DNA of 64,000 nucleotides from Adineta steineri (Eukaryota; Rotifera; Eurotatoria; Adinetida; Adinetidae). The notes below the pieces were generated by a model that was not told the DNA's origin, searched no databases, and worked only from the letters and a program-made list of their open reading frames with translations. The translations under genes and the position numbers were made by a program. Shown piece after piece: positions 1 to 11,138 of this stretch (position 1 is the first letter of the stretch; every line of letters begins with the position of its first letter). The DNA lies in NCBI GenBank assembly GCA_905250115.1, contig CAJNOI010000020.1, forward strand, positions 204,557-268,556, written 5' to 3'.

Positions 1-923
1 AATCATTGATCTGGGTTATAATGATTAATTAAATAAGTACATGTATCCTTAGCAAATCATCAACCTTTTCATAAATTTTTAACCAACCAGGTCAACCATT
101 ACTTCTTTCGTACAAGATCATGTTTTGATCAAATATCGTATAACCACGGCCTGTTGCTGGATAAAAATGTATTTAAAAAATAACTATATTGACTATTCGT
201 TTATGTTTACACATAATAATATAACATATACTCACTGTACGTCGTTGCGTATATTACAATGATCTAAAACAAAAAAGATAACGAATAAAAATATATGTTT
301 TGCTCGTTGACATGTGTATTAGAATAATCTAAAATAAATAAAAATAAACTAAGAACAAATACATTAACTCTTTTTGCTGTATATATTTTAACTATCTGAT
401 ATAAGAACTAAATTAAACAAAACATACTCATTATTAATAAAAGTGCGCAGTTGTTTTTACATATACGACAGTCGTAGATCTCCGTTTTTTCCTATAAACT
501 GTCGTTTAGGACCGTGCAAGCTCGACCTGAGTAATACACAGTACTGAATAAAATACAGTTCTGTTTCCCTCTCTTCGTTACTTTTAACAGCCTGTTGAGC
601 GGCCGTTCTTTGCCTTACTCAACATACAGAAACTCTACCTTGTTAAGACACAATAGTTTTATAGCGTGGAAGTTTTTTTCTACAATACATGTCTTTTAAT
701 AGGTATTGTTTACTTTACCAATTGGTGTTGGCATCTATTTGTGTCTCAATAAGATTAGAGTTTTTCTGTGCGCGCGTACATTTAAAACAATTCTATTCTT
801 GTTTAAAAAGTTTATTTTTTCTCTTTCATAAGATAAGATTCATAGCAATACAAATTATTATTTGTTTTTTACATCTTCGAGGTTTCTTCTACAGTCTTGA
901 AGACGAGGATGATTTGAAGGTAA
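1..923. other. No recognisable gene
   Basis: This stretch is AT-rich. The only sizeable open frame, about 82 codons on the plus strand near 689-937, is rich in Phe/Ile/Leu, as random AT-rich DNA gives, and it runs antisense into the 3' end of the next gene. I see no repeat arms, RNA gene or conserved coding pattern here. It is probably the 3' flank of the ADP-ribosyltransferase gene. Confidence 0.5.
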
Positions 924-3365
924 TCATTTTTCTCTAATCGGTATAGCATGTCCATAAAATGTAAAAGCTTCTGAGTAATTACCCATGCTTTCATACACTT
1001 TACCAACGTTGTTGTAGGATATACACAAATCAGGATGACCGGAAGGAAGTGTTTGTTGTCGGATTTCAAGGACTTTTTCATAAGATGAAAGTGCTTTTGG
1101 ATAGTCGCCCATGCTATTATGCACTGCACCAATGCTGTTGTAGGACTTAGCCAGATCAGGATGATTGGGAGGAAGTGATTTTTGTCTGATTTCAAGAACT
1201 TTTTCATAAGATGAAAGTGCTTCGGGATAATTAGCCATGTAGTACTGCACATTACTAATGTTGTTGTAGGAAGAAGCCAAATCACAATGATTGGGAGGAA
1301 GTGATTGTTGTTGAATTCCAAGGGCTTTTTCATAATAAGGGAGTGCTTTTGGAAAATTACGCATGCTGTAATGCACATTACCAATGTTACCGTATGAAGA
1401 AGCCAAATCAGGATGACTGGGAGGAAGTGATTGTTGTTTGATTTCAAGGGCTTTTTCATGAAATGAAAGTGCTTTCGGATAATTAAACATCTTTATATGC
1501 ACATTACCAATGTTGTTGTAAGAACAAGCTAAACCAGGATGATTGGAAGGAAGTGATTGTTGTTTGATTTCAAGAGCTTTTTCATGAAATGAAAGTGCTT
1601 CGAGATACGTACGCATGCTATCATACACTAAACCAATGTTTTCGTAGGAACAAGCCAAATCAGGATGATTGGGTGGAAGTGATTGTTGTTTGATTTCAAG
1701 AGCTTTTTCATGAGATAAAAGTGCTTTTGAATAATTACCCATGTCGGCATGCACTGCACCAATGTTATTGTAGGAATTAGCTAAATGAGGATGATTGGTA
1801 GGAAGCGTCTTTTGATCGATAGCAAGTGATTTTTCATAAAATATAAGTGCTTTTTCATATTTTCCTTGACTATATTTGATCGCACCAAGTTGATGATAAA
1901 TAGACGACTTATCTTTATCATCTTTAGTTTGATCAAGTAAAACTTGATAAATATCTTCAGCTTTGTTGGATTGGCCCATTTTAATTAGTACCATACCTAA
2001 TCTGTACCAGGCTTCATCGTCTGGAAAACTCTCTTGTCGAATGTAATCTGTAAGTCTAGACAACTCTGGATCATTGTCAGCAGTAAGTGTCAAATTAACT
2101 TCATACAAGCGGTTATTTTCACCTATCTGTTTAATATCGTGGATACGGAACACGCTATGCATAGAAAATAAGACTTCCTCTTCTTCTTGGAACTTGCCAA
2201 TCCCAGCAATTGAAGCAAATGGTGATGTTGATGTTGGTTGAGATGGATCTACTTTCATAACGAAAAGTATTCCAAATAAATCCGGATTGACCTGATTGCT
2301 TTCAGCAAAAGCATAGGAAACGTCACGATCGTTACTGGTAGACAAGAAGTTGTTGAATGAAATCAGACCGCCTTTGGTTTTCGTCATTTGTTCAAAATCT
2401 TCTTTAGATAAACCTTGACCACGGTAAACGGTGAAGGAGTTAGCAGCAGTTGTACCAACATATTGGTCCTGATGCAGCTGTTCAATTTGTCGATGAAGAT
2501 CACCAATGAAGAAGCCCATCCGTGTGATGATATCACCATTCATCAATCGCAATGCACGATTGAGCATGGGACACAGGAATATGTCACTGGTGTACCAGTA
2601 GATGGGTGTTTTGTTATGATATTGATTTTCTAATTGATTAATGTTACCTATATCTGCTTCGCTGTCAGTAGGAGCATCGCGACAGTAGTCAAAATAATCT
2701 TGGATATGGTTTTGTTTGAATTGGATGGTTAATATAATTTCTTTGGCGATTTGGGTATACATAAAAGAAGGATCTAGTTGATCCAACTTTTTATTTGTTT
2801 TCACGAAACTCATGGGAATGGCATTCTGCTCACATTGATGAGCAGCTTTCTTGACTGCTTCACAGATGTGGGTAATATCTGTGAAGACACCCTTTATTTT
2901 TGGCCAATCTTTAGCCCATAGTTCATGATGTTTTTTGTTACCACAAAATATAAAAAGTGAATCAACTTGAGACATATTGTGCACACGAGGCACAAAATGT
3001 TGTCCAAGTGACCCAGATATGATCATACATATTTTTTTGTCGATGATTGTTTGAATGAATTCAAGGCATTGATCAACATCTGTAAATGTATTGGTGTCAT
3101 TAACAGCTCGTCGTAATTTAGTGATTGTATTTTGACAGTCGTCATTTGTTTCGTCAATATTACTGTCTAACCAGATTAGAAGAACATTTTGCATCTGTTG
3201 GATATCGATATGTTGAGGACCTTCTGCATCTTTTGGAACTACATGTGCACTTGTTGCACCATCTGATTTGATAGCTGCTGTTGGTTTTCTCCTGTACATT
3301 ATTGACTGTGCGAATTCTTCCGATCTAAGTGACTGTGTAGAGTTCAGTAGTGAAGTAGTAATCAA
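924..3365 (-). CDS. NAD-arginine ADP-ribosyltransferase fused to TPR repeats
   Basis: This is a single 813-residue open frame. Residues about 255-425 resemble an R-S-ExE (arginine-specific) mono-ADP-ribosyltransferase: the R motif is YRGQ (Arg315), the S motif is FLSTS (342-344) and the catalytic ExE lies in the EEEE run at 394-397, so all three NAD-binding and catalytic elements look intact. From about 450 to the end come roughly eight TPR repeats of 42 residues of kinesin-light-chain type, each carrying a motif like ALxxxEKALEIKQQSLPPNHP. Residues 1-250 have no domain I recognise. No signal peptide is evident, so it is probably intracellular. Such ART-TPR fusions are, to my knowledge, abundant in bdelloid rotifers. 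The near-identical tandem repeats suggest recent repeat turnover. Substrate and partner are unknown. Confidence 0.9.
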   Translation of the reverse strand: MITTSLLNSTQSLRSEEFAQSIMYRRKPTAAIKSDGATSAHVVPKDAEGPQHIDIQQMQNVLLIWLDSNIDETNDDCQNTITKLRRAVNDTNTFTDVDQCLEFIQTIIDKKICMIISGSLGQHFVPRVHNMSQVDSLFIFCGNKKHHELWAKDWPKIKGVFTDITHICEAVKKAAHQCEQNAIPMSFVKTNKKLDQLDPSFMYTQIAKEIILTIQFKQNHIQDYFDYCRDAPTDSEADIGNINQLENQYHNKTPIYWYTSDIFLCPMLNRALRLMNGDIITRMGFFIGDLHRQIEQLHQDQYVGTTAANSFTVYRGQGLSKEDFEQMTKTKGGLISFNNFLSTSNDRDVSYAFAESNQVNPDLFGILFVMKVDPSQPTSTSPFASIAGIGKFQEEEEVLFSMHSVFRIHDIKQIGENNRLYEVNLTLTADNDPELSRLTDYIRQESFPDDEAWYRLGMVLIKMGQSNKAEDIYQVLLDQTKDDKDKSSIYHQLGAIKYSQGKYEKALIFYEKSLAIDQKTLPTNHPHLANSYNNIGAVHADMGNYSKALLSHEKALEIKQQSLPPNHPDLACSYENIGLVYDSMRTYLEALSFHEKALEIKQQSLPSNHPGLACSYNNIGNVHIKMFNYPKALSFHEKALEIKQQSLPPSHPDLASSYGNIGNVHYSMRNFPKALPYYEKALGIQQQSLPPNHCDLASSYNNISNVQYYMANYPEALSSYEKVLEIRQKSLPPNHPDLAKSYNSIGAVHNSMGDYPKALSSYEKVLEIRQQTLPSGHPDLCISYNNVGKVYESMGNYSEAFTFYGHAIPIREK

Positions 3366-3790
3366 AACCGGCTTGGTTGTGCAGGTGTCTATTTCCTTGC
3401 GAAATGTTTTTTCTTTGGCTGTTTATGATGTTGGTATGAAAAGCAACAGATGCAGAACGACAAAAATGCAATAATGAAATATTGTTGTATGGTTGCCAGA
3501 CATCGAGCTTTTCCGGGAAAAAGAATTATTTTCTTTCTTTTTACGGAGAAAAAACGTTTTCAGTCATGTAAGTTATTTGGTAATTGCTAGTGAGAAAAAG
3601 GGCTTTTTTATATGATGAATTATTTAATGAATCACGTAAGTTGGCAACATGCATATTGATGCCAGAGAATTATGTTTAAAAAAGTGTATTCATCATCGAA
3701 TGAACCGAAAAAGAAAAACTTGATCATGCCTCATTTTCCATCTTTCATTAACCTTTTCGAGGCTACGTGGACCACCGATGGCTGACACTA

Positions 3791-3835
3791 GGGTATGGGT
3801 GAGAGATCGTTACCCTTTCACTCACACCCACACAC
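3791..3835. repeat. Telomere-like G-arm/C-arm repeat, copy 1
   Basis: The G-rich arm gggtatgggtgagaga (about 3791-3806) is followed within 5-10 bases by the C-rich arm cactcacacccacacac (about 3818-3834). The two arms are imperfect inverted copies of degenerate TGTGGG/CCCACA units and could form a hairpin. This is the first of several such elements in the window and lies just 5' of a duplicated F-box gene fragment. Confidence 0.55.
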
Positions 3836-3888
3836 GACAAAGTCTTCGAGATGATTTATTTCTTTTTTCCAAATTTTTATTTTCCCGA

Positions 3889-4081
3889 TTACTTGACATA
3901 TTCGAAATGATCAATACAAAAAATGTTTTTATATTTAGAATAATTTTTAAATGTTTTTGCAATAGATTCATTTAATGGGAAATTGGTTTGATTACGACAC
4001 TCAGTAGTTGTGTAAATATTAAATGTGAATTTATATAATCGTGGCATATGAATCATAATATCTTTCTTCAATATATCACCA
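3889..4081 (-). pseudogene. Duplicated fragment of the neighbouring F-box gene
   Basis: The minus strand of about 3940-4081 is a close copy of 4819-4969 inside the F-box gene at 4237-6191. Both encode the signature KKDIMI(H/Y)M(P/T)RLYKFTFNI and the later NESIAKTFK. The copy is about 150 bp long, has no start region and no F-box, and loses homology on both sides. It is therefore a dead local duplication and not a gene. It lies between two telomere-like repeats (3791-3835 and 4100-4169). Confidence 0.75.
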
Positions 4082-4099
4082 TCAATACCTTTTTGATCA

Positions 4100-4169
4100 T
4101 GAGGGTATGGATGTGGGTATTCAGTTCATTTTCTGTCGTGACCACACCCGCACTCACAACCACACCCTT
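4100..4169. repeat. Telomere-like inverted repeat, copy 2
   Basis: The G-rich arm tgagggtatggatgtgggt (4100-4118) is followed, after a short AT-rich core, by a C-rich arm with accacacccgcactcac and accacaccctta (4141-4169). The outer tgagggt/accctta boundary is shared with other copies at 11.1, 14.5, 19.9 and 48.7 kb. Confidence 0.6.
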
Positions 4170-4236
4170 ATCTTTGTTATATATTCTTTCTGTTTTGCCG
4201 TTTTCAACCATTTCATTACATACAACTAGACCTATT

Positions 4237-6191
4237 TTATTTAGACAATAAAAAATCACCACTATTATGAATACATGTATAAGGAAAATATTTTTTGATA
4301 TGACATTCATCAGTTTGATTCACTATTAAAATATATAGAGTAGCAAGTTTAGTACAATTATTTTCTGTTATATATCTTGTAAAATTTTGTGTCACTCTTT
4401 TCAGTGATTGATAACGACCACGAAGATGAAGGTTATTTGGCAAAGACATCTTCATATTAAATAAAAATAGTTCAATATAATCATCATGAGTATGCAAAAG
4501 ATCCAGTCGAGTAAGATTGGGATATTTAATAGTTGATAACATTTGATTATCATTGTTTGATTTATTCTGTTGAGCTTTCAAATTGTGTATTTTTAATTGT
4601 TTCATAAATGGAAATGATTTGGAAATTCGAAGAAAAAATTCATCTTCAAATGGATGTTCATCATATAATGATACTTGAGTAACATTGGTAAATAATCCAT
4701 CTCGAAAATTGTTTGTTATATCATCATACGTTCTCCATTGATATGGACATGAATAAATACGGCATTTACTATATCTTTCGAAATGATTGATACTAGTAAT
4801 TATTTGATCATTAGAAAAAATTTTAAATGTTTTTGCAATAGATTCATTTAATGAAAAATTGGTTTGATTACGATGTTTAATGGTTGAACAAATATTAAAT
4901 GTGAATTTATATAATCGTGTCATATAAATCATAATATCTTTCTTCAATATATCACCATCAATAACTTTTTCATAACATAGAACGTTAATATTTAAATCAA
5001 GTTCTTCCAAATTTATCATTCGACGTAGAAATGGCACAAGTGATTTATTAAAACTATCTATACATATCGTACAATAGCAACACAAAGAGAAAATCCGTAA
5101 ATTTGGTAATAGGTTTTTCTAAAAATAAAAATAAACCAGCTCATTTAAACAAACAAAATATAATAAAAATTACCTACATTTAGTTCTTTATAGGGATAGT
5201 AAATCCCAATACTATCAATGTTAATATAAAGTATTCGAAGTTGATCAAAGCGTCCATCTAGTATATGATTAAAGTCTGTCATATCAGAGACATTGATATG
5301 TAATTCTAATAAAGTTGGAGAGATAGCAGTTTCAAGTGTCATACCAAGAAACAAAGTGCCACTAATGGGTAAATATGGATTGAGTTTTAAACATCTTAGA
5401 TTAGTAAATATTGTTAAGATTTTTGCAAATATATACGAATAGCTGGTATTGTTTACAAACGAGTTGTTTTTTTTATTAAAACTGATAAAGAGTGATGAAA
5501 TTTGATTGTTAAACAAATGAATTAAAGAATTTGTATCTAAATGAAGTTTTAAAATTAACAATAAAAAATATTTCTCATATGTATTTCGATTGAGTCGATT
5601 AAGCTATCTAAGATAAACATTTCCATTCTTATATATATATATGATGAATGTTGTGTTCTATCTCACTTATTTATATTATTGGTGTTTCTCTATATTAATC
5701 TTGAAAAATAATTTTGTATAAATAATTTTTAATTCTATTAAGATGTTCCAAAGAAATCATTTTGTTTTTTCAATAACTAATTGAAATTTTACAAAGAAAA
5801 GCTCTTACCAGAAGAGAGACATAACTAGTTTATCGTCGTCTATATCACATAAACCAAGGTTATTTAAATTTGGATAGTTTGTAGCACGAAGTACACGTTC
5901 TATTGATGTTCTTTCAAGATAGAGAGTTTCAATTTGATGTCCAATTTCAGGCAAAATTTTTGAACAAAACCGACCAAGTATTGGACCTGATAATGGAATC
6001 GAAGAATCGTCGATTCGACAATATTCTAATAAACATAAATGATGAGTAAAAATTCTATCACGTGCAATTCTATTGATTCGTTGATTAACATCCATTAAAT
6101 AATAAAGTACTTCAAAATTGCACAATTTTTTAAATATAGACATAAGAGTTTCATCCGGTAAATCATCTAACTGAACCAAGAAATCTTTCAT
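4237..6191 (-). CDS. F-box protein with degenerate LRR-like C-terminus
   Basis: The start chosen is Met at 6191. It is followed directly by an F-box: LDDLPDETLMSIFKKLCN, then YYLMDVNQRINRIARD. F-box proteins bind SKP1 and act as substrate adaptors of SCF ubiquitin ligases; the leucine-rich rest is the likely target-binding surface. There are three blocks of coding sequence: 6191-5809 (donor GTAAGA), about 5540-5190, and about 5120-4237 ending in TAA. The last junction fits well (donor at AAT|GTAGGT, acceptor TTTTTAG, phase 0). The first does not: the acceptor at TTCATTTAG gives an in-frame TGA. Either I have missed the true acceptor or the gene carries a small lesion. Fast-evolving F-box genes of this type are numerous in bdelloids. 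Target unknown. Confidence 0.7.
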
Positions 6192-6832
6192 ATTTATTTG
6201 TCTACGTAATATGTACTTTTCTAAGATTATATATGCTATATTCATTGATTTGCATTGACTGATATCGTCGTCAATGAAAACAATGGTATTCTTTCTCTCT
6301 CTCTTTATTATTATTGAGTAACCTTTAAACGATATAGTATAGGAAATTTGGTTTGTTTCCACAGAAAATACAAGATATTGTTAAGCGATTCTGATAAACA
6401 TTGTTTTTAATAGAGATATTGATCATTAAAAAAATGAATATGGAAACCGATGCATTTGAAATGATTTGACTCAAATGAAAATACAACTAAAACCATACCT
6501 ATGACATGTTTGTTATTATCTTCTAGACACAGAAAACTCAACTAAACGAAAAAAATATTGTGTGTAGGTGACATCTAGATAGAGATTATCCTAGTAGTGG
6601 TAAAGTAATCGATGAAGAAGACGAAATGAACGAAATTTCTCGAATCTGAATCTAAAAATTGTAAATCGGTACTGTTAATGACGAAGACGTTCGTGTACTA
6701 ATCATTCTTTTCTTTCAAGTGTAAGAAAAGCATTGAAATTCTTATTTTCTTTCATATGCTATTATTTTCGTAACCAACAAACATATCGATAAATGTTTTT
6801 TTCAGATCATATTGAATTTTTCTAATAACAAG
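6192..6832. promoter_or_regulatory. Shared upstream region of two divergent F-box genes
   Basis: These 641 bp separate the starts of a minus-strand and a plus-strand F-box gene, so they must hold both promoters. An in-frame upstream extension exists on the minus side (to 6362) but lacks F-box-family sequence. A short CT run (6295-6304) is visible. I see no convincing TATA or repeat element. Confidence 0.4.
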
Positions 6833-8705
6833 ATGAATCAAATCAAACGAGAATTACGTTTTAATCGATTTTATTATAAAACTATAACAGTCGCGCGAGA
6901 TAAGGTCGATACTGATGTACAAACGTAAGTTAGACTAAACAAGATTATACTATTACATATATATATATAAATTATCATTTAGTACTTCAATTGAAAATCT
7001 ATCTAATGAAATGTTCTACGAAATATTCGATTATCTCGATGGTTGTGACGTCTATTATGCATTTTTAAATCTTAATGAACGTTTTCAACAACTTGTTAAA
7101 TCTTCATCTTATCTACTTAAAATTAAATTTCATTTTAGACTGTCAAAAAAACAACATATGAATAAATGGAAACAATTTATACTTTTAAATAAACAACAAA
7201 TATTTTCGATTTATGTGTGTCTTCCATTTCGTATGAATCAACTTTGTGCAGAGTTTACTATCAACTCAACTTTTTCTCGTCTCGAATCACTTGTTCTTCA
7301 GAAAATTCATTCAGACCAAATTATGTCACTTCTTATTGAGTTACCTTGTCTACCACGTCTTTTTTCATTAACTATCGACTTATCGGATCATTTAGAAGAT
7401 CTAACGAATATTTATCGAATCGTTTTCACATTACCATTGTTAAAATATTTCAAATTCACAAAACGTTGCGGAGATACATCGACTTCATTGTCACCACCTA
7501 TTCATAAACAATTTAGTACTATTGAATATATGGATATTCATCATTTTTGTACGTTCGAACAGCTTTCGAATATCATATCTTATACACCCCAACTTCGTCG
7601 ATTGAATCTTTTACATACATACAAAATTGATCCGAGTTATGAAACCATATTACCTCTAACATTATCAAATTTAACATATTTACGGATATGTATTTCTTCT
7701 TTATTCTTTGATGAATTTAAAATATTTATTAGAAGAATAGATTCCAAATTAAAAGTTTTATGTGTTACTATTGGTATGAATTGTGAAGATAGTTCTTATC
7801 GTGATGATGATCAATGGAAAGAATTAATTATAAAATATTTACCTCACTTGGAAAAATTTTCCTTAGAGTTAAATGAAGATACAGATGATTATTATTCACC
7901 TCCTGTATGCATAGACGAACCAATTCAATTCAATTCACCATTTTGGATCGAGCGACAAATGAGAGTTAACATTACAATCGATTATGAATTTAACAAGTAT
8001 TTAATTCAACCATTGAAGTACGTCAATAAAAAAACGATCTTATATTACATTAACCATCTTATTATTTTTAGAAAACGATGGTATGAAGATACACAAGATA
8101 AAATTATTAATTCTTTCACCGGACATTCTCAATCTAATCGCTTAATTCTCCATGATATTCCTTATAACAAATCTTATGAAGTACTAATCGATAAAATCTA
8201 TCATGTTTTATTTATTTCACAAATTTATCATGTTGAAATTCCCTATGATAAGATTTTTATTGGTTTATTAATTCAAATACTTGGTGCATTACCTCAACTC
8301 ATATCACTAAAACTTCATTCTTTATCAATAAATAAACCAAGAAAATTATCTTCAAAAGAAATTGATATTCTTTCTTCGATAAAAAATACAAGTCAAATTA
8401 AATATGTTTATTTGAGGAAAATGATTAAAATTGAAGATATTGATTTTCTTATGAGACTTTGTTCTTCGATGGTATATCTTAAAATAGATTATGCAAATAA
8501 GATCAATGTTGAAATTTTTGTACGAAATATTTTGGAGAAAATTGATTGTAAATTGACTGAACGTCTTCGTTTATTGTGTTTTCATATTCCAACAGTTGAT
8601 GATGAAATGGTAAAAAAATTTGAAAAAATGATTAATTCGGAAAAATTACTTGTTAATTACACAATTCAACGTGACTATGAACATATTTATTTACAATGGA
8701 AATGA
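6833..8705 (+). CDS. F-box protein with LRR-like C-terminus, two exons
   Basis: Exon 1 is 6833-6924, the intron is 6925-6982 (GTAAGT...TCATTTAG, 58 bp), and exon 2 runs from 6983 to the stop at 8703-8705. Splicing keeps the frame (codon AC|T) and joins a 30-residue N-terminus to the F-box core TSIENLSNEMFYEIFDYLDG, followed by FLNLNERFQQLV. The product is about 594 residues. After the F-box come irregular leucine-rich segments (LRRLNLLHTYKIDP, LSNLTYLRICIS, LPQLISLKLHSL), as in LRR-type substrate-binding regions. It is probably an SCF E3 adaptor with an unknown target. It is divergent from the F-box gene at 4237-6191 and convergent with the one at 9213-10961. Without the short first exon the conserved start of the F-box would be lost. 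Confidence 0.88.
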
Positions 8706-9212
8706 GTTTTTAGTTTATTTTTTAGTAAAATTGGTTTAACATGAATAAATTATAAATAAAATATCTTTTTTCAAACTAAATTTCGCGATTATTCAATATA
8801 ACTATTAGTAAACTATACCAACCGAAAAAATATTCATGATTTTTTTCATAGGATCCAAATTCTCGTTGTCAATTATGACACAGCAGTTCTCCTCTGTTTT
8901 GCTAAATCTATCGACATTTGTTGAGTCAAACTTTTAAATAACAAATTCCAATGACATGTTCAAGTAACATCAAATCGTATATTATTAAAGATAAGAAGTG
9001 AAATACAATAAAAAAAAACATTAATCATAATTGTTAATGAAGTTAGAATTTCTACTTTCGCGAGCATAACAGTTGCTCTATTTACAATAAAGTAAAAGAA
9101 ATTAAGAAACAAAACTGTTCTGTCTATTACAATGATAAACACCGGCATTATGCATCATTAATTTGTAATGTTTGATCTAACTAAAAATAAACACCTATTC
9201 ATAAAGATGATT
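8706..9212. other. Convergent intergenic spacer
   Basis: This is about 500 bp of AT-rich DNA between the 3' ends of two F-box genes. I see no gene or repeat. A likely poly(A) signal for the plus-strand gene is the AATAAA overlapping 8755-8760. Confidence 0.5.
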
Positions 9213-10961
9213 CTAATATGAATTTTCACCGATCCATAAACATAATGAAAATGAGAATTGATTGTCGATTCGATAAGTAAAATTCTTTGTAATTTTTCCT
9301 TTTGAACTAGATATTTGTTTCTGTAACCATGAACGTGTTATTTGAATTGATTTATTTTTATTCTGATGACCGAAACCAACATAAAAATATCCACTGATCA
9401 GATTCCTAAATTGATTGAGTAAACATTTAATTTGACTTTTGGAATTAATCGAAATATGTAATCGTTCGACACATGGAAAGAGTTGCGACCAATTAAATGG
9501 TTTAATTCCTTCAGATTTTCCATATTGAGGCAAACATAAGTTTTGAACTTGTTTTAGAGAAATATTTTCCAAACATTGATAAGATACACGAGGATAAGCA
9601 TAGTTCAAACTAAGACAATTAACAGCTGGCATTGCTTCTTTAATTAATGTGATAATCTTGTACAATGACCATTCAGTGGTACTGACAATAAATGTTTGTA
9701 CTTGTGAGAGATCGACAACATTATCTTCAATATGAGAACAACGAAGAAAGAGTTTTTTCACATAATTATAACGAGAAGGTAATTTGCATTCATCGAAATC
9801 GAATGTAAAATCAGTGACACAATCATAAAAGATATGATGTTGTTCGATAGGTAATGTGGTACAATTTGGCGATAATGGAGTGGATGAATGATTCATTAAT
9901 GTTGATGCAAAGTATGGCACAGTTAAAAGAGACGAATGATCATCATTACAAGCAACATACCAATGTCTATTCAGCCAGAATGGACGACGATATTGATCAA
10001 TGATATTTGTATCGCTACCCCAAGAAGAGATGTTGAAATTAAATGTTGATAATCGTGGTAAATGGTTTGAAAGAAATCTTTCCCATTGATCTGCATCAAA
10101 TAATGAATGTTCAGCACTAAAAGGAATGACCAATTCTAATCGTCGTAAACGTTGTAATGGAGCAAGAAATCGTTCGACATAACTACGCATTATTTTATGA
10201 CCAGAAAAAGAAACAAATGGTAAATATGATTTTGCATGATTTATATACTTACCACCTCCATTAACGAACAAATTTAGAGAAATAAGTGAAGATAATCTTG
10301 TTTTTTCTTGATGAAAATTGACAAATGCATGTAATTCATCCGAGATTAAGAACGTAAAAGAAATATTCACCGATGTAAGCTGAACAGCTTGATCAAAGAT
10401 TTTTTGTAATTGTCGACAGCTACAATTGGATAATGTCAAGTGCCGTAATTGTTTAAATTGAATCATCGAAATCGATGGATCAAGATTAAAATGTATACCA
10501 GATGGAATATTAATAATAAATGTTTCGAGTGATGGTAAACGTTTTATCAATGGAACATTTATTTTGGTATTGATTTCAAGAGATAATAGTTTTGGCATTT
10601 TGTATAAACTGGAGAAAAACGATTCACCATCATCATCTAATTCGATAAGTTTTAATGCACGCAAATGCGTAAATTGTTCAATGGAAAATAACGATTGAAA
10701 TAATTGGGATTGATTGATTGTTTCTATTTTATCCGATAAAATTAAAGTAATCACTTGTTCTGGTCGAATGGAACGACAGAGAAGATCAAAATGAGATTTA
10801 CGAATGGATTCGAAATTGATCAAGTAACGGTTATAGTTTGATAGAATACTATCCAGATAATTACTAATATTATTAAATGAATGGAGAATTTCATGAGCCC
10901 AGAAATAATCGAAGATTATATGAAAGATTTCGATTGGAATACGATCGAGAAGAAGAGACAT
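9213..10961 (-). CDS. F-box protein with LRR-like C-terminus, single exon
   Basis: This is a 582-residue open frame. The F-box is at the extreme N-terminus (LLDRIPIEIFHIIFDYFWAH, then ILHSFNNISNYLDSIL). It is followed by leucine-rich stretches such as FTHLRALKLIEL, LPSLETFIINIP, FKQLRHLTLSNC, LQRLRRLELVIP and FPCVERLHISIN. It is a likely SCF adaptor of the same expanded family as its two neighbours but highly diverged from them. A splice acceptor (TTTCTTTTAG) lies 7-8 bases upstream of the ATG, consistent with a 5'UTR intron or with spliced-leader trans-splicing. Target unknown. Confidence 0.85.
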   Translation of the reverse strand: MSLLLDRIPIEIFHIIFDYFWAHEILHSFNNISNYLDSILSNYNRYLINFESIRKSHFDLLCRSIRPEQVITLILSDKIETINQSQLFQSLFSIEQFTHLRALKLIELDDDGESFFSSLYKMPKLLSLEINTKINVPLIKRLPSLETFIINIPSGIHFNLDPSISMIQFKQLRHLTLSNCSCRQLQKIFDQAVQLTSVNISFTFLISDELHAFVNFHQEKTRLSSLISLNLFVNGGGKYINHAKSYLPFVSFSGHKIMRSYVERFLAPLQRLRRLELVIPFSAEHSLFDADQWERFLSNHLPRLSTFNFNISSWGSDTNIIDQYRRPFWLNRHWYVACNDDHSSLLTVPYFASTLMNHSSTPLSPNCTTLPIEQHHIFYDCVTDFTFDFDECKLPSRYNYVKKLFLRCSHIEDNVVDLSQVQTFIVSTTEWSLYKIITLIKEAMPAVNCLSLNYAYPRVSYQCLENISLKQVQNLCLPQYGKSEGIKPFNWSQLFPCVERLHISINSKSQIKCLLNQFRNLISGYFYVGFGHQNKNKSIQITRSWLQKQISSSKGKITKNFTYRIDNQFSFSLCLWIGENSY

Positions 10962-11138
10962 GATTATCTAAAAGAAAAAAATAACGACATATCCTTTATC
11001 TCTAATTTGAATCGATTAAACAAAATATAGAAAATTCTCGTTCCTTGAACCAATAGAAACAATATGTGATAGATGGATTTATTTATAGTTCGAAAAACAA
11101 AGGAATATTCCTCAGTCATGTTTACGGAGAAATCAGCT

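Noticed and set aside
689..937. 82-codon plus-strand frame before the ART-TPR gene
   Set aside because: AT-rich, Phe/Leu/Ile-biased and partly antisense to the gene's 3' end; no recognisable domain.
869..1459. 196-codon minus-strand frame with repeats of HFLP(I/V)I-type
   Set aside because: It is an alternative frame of the TPR repeats; the periodicity comes from the repeated DNA beneath.
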